From positions 124,001 to 188,000 of the forward strand of contig NZ_JAPNLE010000006.1 of assembly GCF_026627925.1 (NCBI RefSeq): DNA of 64,000 bases, read 5' to 3'. The stretch is from Cupriavidus sp. D39 (GTDB lineage: Bacteria; Pseudomonadota; Gammaproteobacteria; Burkholderiales; Burkholderiaceae). Made by a program: the position numbers and the translations under genes. Each line of letters starts with the position of its first letter. The stretch's first letter is position 1. Below are positions 58,574-64,000 of this stretch, in pieces. The notes below the pieces were generated by a model that saw nothing but the letters and a program-made list of their open reading frames with translations, made no database searches and was not told where the DNA came from.

Positions 58574-61500
58574 GCTGGCTCCTCGCGCAGCGGCTGCACT
58601 CGCCACACGGCGAAGGGCAGGGCGTGCGGGTCCAGCCGGATACGCTGGTGCTTGCCCCGCCAGGCAAAGCGGGATCCGTGCATCAGGTCTTCGGCGTGCA
58701 GCGCGCCGTGATCGGGCAAGCCCCATTCCCACAGCGGCAGCTCGATGGCCGACTCGCGCGCCGCGCGCGGGTCCAGGCTGATGGCCGCCAGCAGCACGTC
58801 GTCGCCAAAGCGGGTGGCACGTTCGCTGCTGCCCACGGCGCCGGTCGCGCGCGGGACGAAGCGGGCGAAGTACAGCACCGCGTCGTCGCTGGCGTGGAAG
58901 AAGCGCAGGCCAAGGTGGTTCTGCAGGGCGGGGTGGCTGGCGCGGATGGCGTTCAGGCGAGTGATCTCGGCAACGATGTTGCCGGGCTGCTGCCAGTCCC
59001 AGGCGCGCAGCTGGTATTTCTCGGAATCTTGATACTCTTCCTTGGGCACGCCGTCCTTCATCACCGGCGTGCCTTCGCACAGCTCAAAGCCGCTGTACAT
59101 GCCCCACAGCCCGGACAGCAGCGCGGCCAGCGCGGCACGGATCAGGAAGCCGGGCCGCCCGCTGTCGTGCAGGAAATAGGGATTGATGTCCGGCGTGTTG
59201 ACGAAGAAATGCGGGCGATAGAACTCGCGCAACGGGCTTTGCGTCAGCTCCGTCATGTATTCCGTCAGTTCGCGCTTGTGGTTGCGCCAGGTGAAGTACG
59301 TATACGACTGGTTGAAGCCCAGCTTGGCCAGGCGCGCCATCATCTTGGGCCGCGTGAACGCCTCGGCCAGGAACAGCACATCGGGAAAGCACGAGCGCAC
59401 GTCGGCAATCATCCATTCCCAGAACGGCAGCGGCTTGGTGTGCGGGTTGTCCACGCGGAAGATGCGCACGCCTTGCTCCGCCCAGAACATCACCACGTCG
59501 CGCAGCGCCGTCCACAGCGCGGCGTCGGCCGGCGGGGCGCAGTAGTAATCGACGTTGACGATGTCCTCGTACTTCTTGGGCGGATTCTCCGCGTAGCGCA
59601 GCGAGCCATCCGGCCGGTGCGCGAACCACTCCGGGTGCTCGCGCAGCCAGGGATGGTCTGGCGAACACTGGATGGCGAAGTCCAGCGCCAGCTCCAGGCC
59701 CTCGGCGGCGGCGGCGTCGCGCAGGCGGCGGAAATCATCGAAGCTGCCTAGCTCAGGATGGATGGCATCATGGCCGCCTTCGTCCGAGCCGATGGCGTAC
59801 GGGCTGCCAGGGTCGCCCGGGTTGGCCCGCAAGCTGTTGTTGCGCCCCTTGCGATGGGTAAGGCCGATAGGATGGATCGGCGTGAGATACAGCACGTCGA
59901 AGCCCATGGCGCGAATCGCCGGCAGCCGCGCGATCACGTCGTCGAAGGTACCGTGGCGCTGGGTGTCGCCGCTTTGCGAACGCGGGAACAGCTCGTACCA
60001 GCTCGCGTAGCGCCCGGCCAGCCTGTCGGCCTCCACCGGCAGCGCCACCGGGTGACGGGTGCCAAACGGGCGCGGGTCGGCCGCCTGCATGGCGGCGCGG
60101 GTCCGCGGGGAGAGCAGCAGCTCCAGCCGGTGCACGTCGCCGTCGGGATTGCCCCGGGTGGCTTCCAGTTGGCTGGCGATGGCGCGCACATCGGCATCCG
60201 CTGCCGCCGTGCCGCTCGCTGCCGCCACCAGGCGCGCGCCTTCCTCGATCTCCAGCGTGACATCCACGCCCGCCTGCTTCTTTTGGTGACCTCGTCGCAC
60301 CAGCTGGCAAAGGTGTCGCGCCAGGCTTCCACCGTGAAGGTGTGGCGGCCCAAGGCGCGCAGCGGAAAGCTGCCGCTCCAGCGGTCGTTGACGCCGGGTG
60401 TCAGCGGCGACTGCTGCCATTCCTGCTCGCCCGGGCCGCGCCACAGCAGGACGGCGGCCAGCTTGTCGTGGCCATCCATCCAGATGTCCGCTTCCACCTC
60501 CACCCGTTCGCCGGCCACGCGGCGTACCGCGAAGCGCCCCGCATCGCAGGCAGGGGTGATGTTCTCGATGGCGATGCGGGGCGCCTGCAAGGCCGCGGCT
60601 ACGCTTTTTCCAGCGCGGCGCGCACGGCCGCCGCGATGCGCTTGCCATTGCGCCGCGCGGGCGCGGCCTGCGCGGCGCTGGGTATCGGGTGGTAGAGCTG
60701 GATGCCGGCTGGCGCCAGCGCAATGGTTGCCATCGCATCCAGCACGGCACCGGCCGGGTCGGCGCCACCTGGGCCGCCCTCGGCCTGCACCAGCGCGCCG
60801 GCGCCGTGGGGCAAGGCGGCCAGGATGCGGTCCGCCCCCAGCGATGCCGCCTCGCGCGCATCGGGGTTGATCACGATAGCCAGCGCCGCGGGCTCCTCGC
60901 CCGGGGCGCCGGCCGTGCGGGCCAGCACGGTCAAAGGCGCGTTGCCGCCGCTTACCAGCCGCAAAGCGCGGGCCGGTGCGGTGCCACGCGCGGCCAGCCA
61001 GGCATTGGCGTGGGTTACCTCATGGGACAGGTCGTAGGGCGGCGTGCTCTCGCCGTCGCCGCCGGCCTCGAAGCCGGCCGGCACCAGCATGCCGTCGCCG
61101 ATGGCGGCCGCGGCCCATAGCGCGCGGCGCGCGGCCAGCACGTCGGTGCCTGCGCCGTCCAGCGCCGGCGCAGCCAGCACCTTGCCAAGGGGCGCAGGCG
61201 CGCGATCTCCTCGGTGAGCCAGGCGCTGCGGTAGTCCCACCACGGCAGCGAGCAGAAGGCGCCGTCGAACCCGCCTTCGCGCAGGTCATCGAGCTGCGTG
61301 GGGCCCAGGCCCGGGGTCCACGCCAGGAAGGCCACGCTGCGCCCGGGCGCGGCACGGCGGGCGCCGGCAATCAATGCCGCCCAGTGGCGTCCGGCCACGC
61401 GGGCCGGCGCGCGGCAGACAAAGCCGGCAATGCCGGCGGCGACAGGGGTGCGCAGCCGGTCTTCCCACCACGGCACCAGCGCCGATGCGGTATGCGGATC

Positions 61501-61821
61501 GTGCCAGCGCAGGCGCACGCCCGGCAAGTGGTTGTCGGTGTCGCGCAGATCCGCGGCCAGGCCGGCGGGCTCGCGCCAGCCGGGATCCAGGCCGGCGCTG
61601 CCTTCGGGATAGCGGTCCAGGGCAAGCTCCAGCAGGCACGACAGGCCGTGCGCGCCGCAGGCTGCCACGGCCTGCGCCAGCGCCGCGCCCTGCGCGTGCA
61701 GGACCGGCCAGCCTGCCAGCAGGACATGGTCGAAGCCAAGCGCCGCGGCGCGGGCCAGCGCATCGGCAACGGGGGCGCCGTCAAGCTGGGTGGGAGACAG
61801 GTCTATCTGGCAGATTCGCAC
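58570..61821 (-). CDS. glgE: Maltosyltransferase GlgE with extra N-terminal domain, three frameshifts
   Basis: The C-terminal part is clear GlgE (GH13_3): [40 protein letters not shown] (Asp nucleophile) and [13 protein letters not shown] (Glu). Three breaks, at 60281-60284 (T4), 60605-60609 (T5) and 61189-61192 (G4), each heal with one base and join into one frame starting GTG 61821 ([20 protein letters not shown]), about 1084 residues. The first about 410 residues look like a degenerate GH13-type domain fused before the usual GlgE. It overlaps treS by four bases. It transfers maltose from maltose-1-phosphate onto alpha-1,4-glucan. Confidence 0.85.
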
Positions 61822-61843
61822 GTCTTGTTCCCGCCTGTTGCCG

Positions 61844-63520
61844 TCAGGCTGGAGTGACTGCGGGCAGCCCGTCGCCAAGCGGGCGTGCCGGGCGGCGCTG
61901 GGACTGCCGGCGCGGGACATTTTCCGGAAGGGCGGGCAAGGCGCCAGGGGCGGGCATGGCACCGGCGGGGAGTTCAGCCAGTTGCGCGGTCGAGCAGGTG
62001 GCCGGACCGCCGTCCAGCCGGGCGGCATGCTGGACGACGATGGGTGTCCGCCGAGGGGCCAGCGTGCTGTAGATATCCAGGTAGCCGCGGGCCGGTTCAT
62101 CCCAGCCACAGGGCATCCGCATGCCCGCCGACTGCAACCCGTGCCAGGGCGTGGCGTGCCCGAACCAATGCAGTGCCCTATGCAGGGCGGCGGTCATGTC
62201 CTCAGCGGTTTCGCCCTCGAAGCTGAAGCCGGTCGAGCCCGGTGTTGGCGCTGCCAGGTCGTCGCCGGCATCGCGCACGGTATCGATCATGCCGCCCACG
62301 CGCGATACCACGGGCACGGTGCCGTAGCGCATGGCATAGACGGGGGTCAGGCCGAACGGTTCGAAGCGGCTGCCATGCAGCAGGATGTCGGCGCCGGCGT
62401 GGAGCAAGTGCGCGCATTCCTCGCGATAGCCAATGGCCACGCCGACGCGCGCCGGATGGCGCTCGGCCAACTCGCGGTAGCCCTGCTCCAGGCGCGGGTC
62501 GCCGCAGCCGAGGATGGCGAACTGAACGTTGGGGCGCGCCGCCAGCACGGCCTCGATCGCGTTCAGCGCCACATCGGCCATCTTCTGGTGCGTCAGGCGG
62601 CTGCCCTGCGCCACCAAGGGTGCGAACGGGTCCGCTGGCAGGCCGAGACGTTGCTGCAGCGCCGCCTTGCAGGCGCGCTTGCCGGCGAGCGCGTCGACGC
62701 GGTAGGTCTGGGGCAACAGCGCGTCGGTGGCGGGGTCCCAGGCGTGTGTGTCCACGCCATTGGGTATCGCGCTCAATACGTCGCGCCGTGACTGCAGCAG
62801 GCCGTCCAGCCCGTGGCCGAAACGGGGCGTAAGGATTTCGCCCGCATAGGCGCGGCTGACCGTGGTGACGCGGTTGGCGTAGCGGATGCCGGCTTTCAGG
62901 AAGTTGAGCTGACCCCAGAATTCCATGCCGTCCGGGCCGAGGCAATCATCGGGAAGGCCGAGCAGGGGCGCCATTGCCAGCGGGCACAGACCCTGGAATG
63001 CCAGGTTGTGGATGGTCAGTATGCTAGGCACCGTCACGCCGGCGCGCTGCATCAACAGCGGCGTCAGCGCGGCGTGCCAGTCGTGCGCGTGGACCACGTC
63101 CGGGATCGGCAGCGCGGTGCGGCCTGCGGCGACGGCGGCGGCCGCGTGGCTAAGTGTGGCGAAACGCAGCGGGTTGTCGACGAAGTCGCGGCCGGCGCCG
63201 TCCATATAAATCGAGCCGCCGCGATCGTAGAGCGCGGCGCAGTCGAGCAGTACCACCTTGACGCTGCTGCCGGGCAGCCGGCCGCTCAGCAGGCGCGTAG
63301 CGCCGTGGCCGGCGGGCAGGTCCAGCGGAAGTCGCAATCCACCGAGGTTGCGCAGGTCCTGCGCGCGGGCGATGGCGTCCGGGTAGCCGGGCATCAGGAT
63401 GGTGATGTCGCAGCCCCGCGCTTGCAGCGCGCGTGCCAGGCCGCTGACCACATCGCCCAGTCCGCCGGTTTTAGCCAGCGGGATCGCCTCTGCGGCGACG
63501 AATAGCATGCTCGGGATCAA
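61844..63520 (-). CDS. glgA: Glycogen synthase
   Basis: 558 residues, GT5 family. The N-terminus has AKTGGLGDVVSGL (the K-x-G-G-L ADP-glucose motif) and the C-terminal domain has SRFEPFGLTPVYAMRYGTVP. It elongates alpha-1,4-glucan from ADP-glucose. TTG 63520 was chosen because GAAGGAG sits at the right distance; the ATG at 63508 has no such site. It heads the operon (22 bases before glgE). About 70 residues beyond the usual family end are Pro/Arg-rich and probably dispensable. Confidence 0.93.
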   Translation of the reverse strand: MIPSMLFVAAEAIPLAKTGGLGDVVSGLARALQARGCDITILMPGYPDAIARAQDLRNLGGLRLPLDLPAGHGATRLLSGRLPGSSVKVVLLDCAALYDRGGSIYMDGAGRDFVDNPLRFATLSHAAAAVAAGRTALPIPDVVHAHDWHAALTPLLMQRAGVTVPSILTIHNLAFQGLCPLAMAPLLGLPDDCLGPDGMEFWGQLNFLKAGIRYANRVTTVSRAYAGEILTPRFGHGLDGLLQSRRDVLSAIPNGVDTHAWDPATDALLPQTYRVDALAGKRACKAALQQRLGLPADPFAPLVAQGSRLTHQKMADVALNAIEAVLAARPNVQFAILGCGDPRLEQGYRELAERHPARVGVAIGYREECAHLLHAGADILLHGSRFEPFGLTPVYAMRYGTVPVVSRVGGMIDTVRDAGDDLAAPTPGSTGFSFEGETAEDMTAALHRALHWFGHATPWHGLQSAGMRMPCGWDEPARGYLDIYSTLAPRRTPIVVQHAARLDGGPATCSTAQLAELPAGAMPAPGALPALPENVPRRQSQRRPARPLGDGLPAVTPA

Positions 63521-64000
63521 GATGGAACTCCTTCGATGTCAGTTGGAATATCCCCCGGTGATGAAAAGTGATGGCCTGGTGACGCATCACTGGCACGGCC
63601 CCGCACGTCACCGCGGCGCTGCCGCAGGCCCCTGCGCCTCTGGTGCTACGCGAAGCGCGTGCCAGGCGCGGCGCGAGGGCCTGAGGGAAACGGGTAGCGC
63701 CGGGCGCGGTAGGCCGTGTAAAAACTATAGTGGGGCGGCGGCAGTTCTGGCAGAAACGCGCACGCGCGCTGCGCAGCGGGTTGCATTTGCGGCGGGCGGG
63801 TGCGCAAAGAGAGACAGCAGCGGAATCGTGACCGCGCTGCCGTCCATGGGCGAGCACATTATCCTGGTCACGCTGGTACGCTTCGCCGGCGACAAGCGGC
63901 TGGCAGCGCACTCCCTGGGCATCAGCCTCAAGACGAGGTCATCGTACTTTTTGTCCAGAAGCTGGCGGTCGGTGGCTGGAAAGCCTGGCGCAGCAAGGGT
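63521..64000. other. Upstream region of the glg operon with a truncated regulator fragment
   Basis: The region 63521-63826 should hold the operon promoter, but none is clear by eye. On the plus strand 63827-63934 encodes HIILVTLVRFAGDKRLAAHS then LGISLKT, like the C-terminal Fis-type helix-turn-helix of a sigma-54 activator, cut before its end. The following bases share GTCATCGTACTTTT with 39818-39831, perhaps the end of an IS entering from the right. Confidence 0.45.

Overview
The window looks like the accessory part of a GC-rich betaproteobacterial replicon. The closest resemblance by recall is to Burkholderiaceae such as Cupriavidus or Ralstonia, based on the H-NS-like and KfrA-like proteins, the IS types, a RIT-type recombinase remnant and the glgA-glgE-treS/maltokinase-glgB operon. 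Nothing was searched against a database. Family names come from motifs visible in the translations, and function is inferred from them.

Layout. (1) 1-1272: tail of a KfrA-like coiled-coil protein and a small H-NS-like protein. (2) 1273-20525: a 19.2 kb integrative, mobilisable element bounded by 52-bp direct repeats equal to the 3' half of a tRNA-Lys gene. It carries a tyrosine integrase, a RepA-type initiator with iterons, a MobV-type relaxase with a candidate oriT, a TraX/TraY-like membrane pair and an AlpA-like regulator. Its cargo is a reverse transcriptase (RT) coupled to a PD-(D/E)XK-like nuclease, plus a 5.9 kb cassette with a XRE-ImmA protein and a Gabija-like GajA/GajB pair. That cassette is enclosed by two 85-bp inverted repeats. 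(3) 20972-28035: a type I restriction-modification operon with a second, unrelated RT gene between hsdS and hsdR. (4) 29426-35111: an AT-rich segment with a three-gene putative defence operon (first gene a PD-(D/E)XK-like protein, split by an IS4-family insertion) and a DUF2971 gene. (5) 35797-52200: insertion sequences and remnants. These include a Tn5-like IS holding a group II intron and a RIT-derived miniature element, ISKra4, IS701, truncated Tn3 and IS5 elements, an HNH gene, an AAA ATPase, a SpoIIAA-like gene and fragments of SDR, modA-like and glgX genes. (6) 52802-63520: a minus-strand glycogen/alpha-glucan operon, glgA > glgE > treS-maltokinase > glgB, whose glgX end is destroyed at the island border.

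How the genes work together. The mobile element can integrate, and probably replicate and be mobilised, using partner conjugation machinery; most of its cargo looks like anti-phage defence. The type I RM/RT operon and the AT-rich operon extend this into a defence island. In the glg operon, TreS-maltokinase would make maltose-1-phosphate from trehalose/maltose, GlgE would polymerise it, GlgB would branch the glucan, and GlgA supplies ADP-glucose-dependent synthesis.

Caution. At least a dozen otherwise well-conserved genes are broken by what looks like exactly one missing base, mostly in short homopolymers. I suspect sequencing/assembly undercalls and describe these genes as continuous where the reading frames join cleanly.
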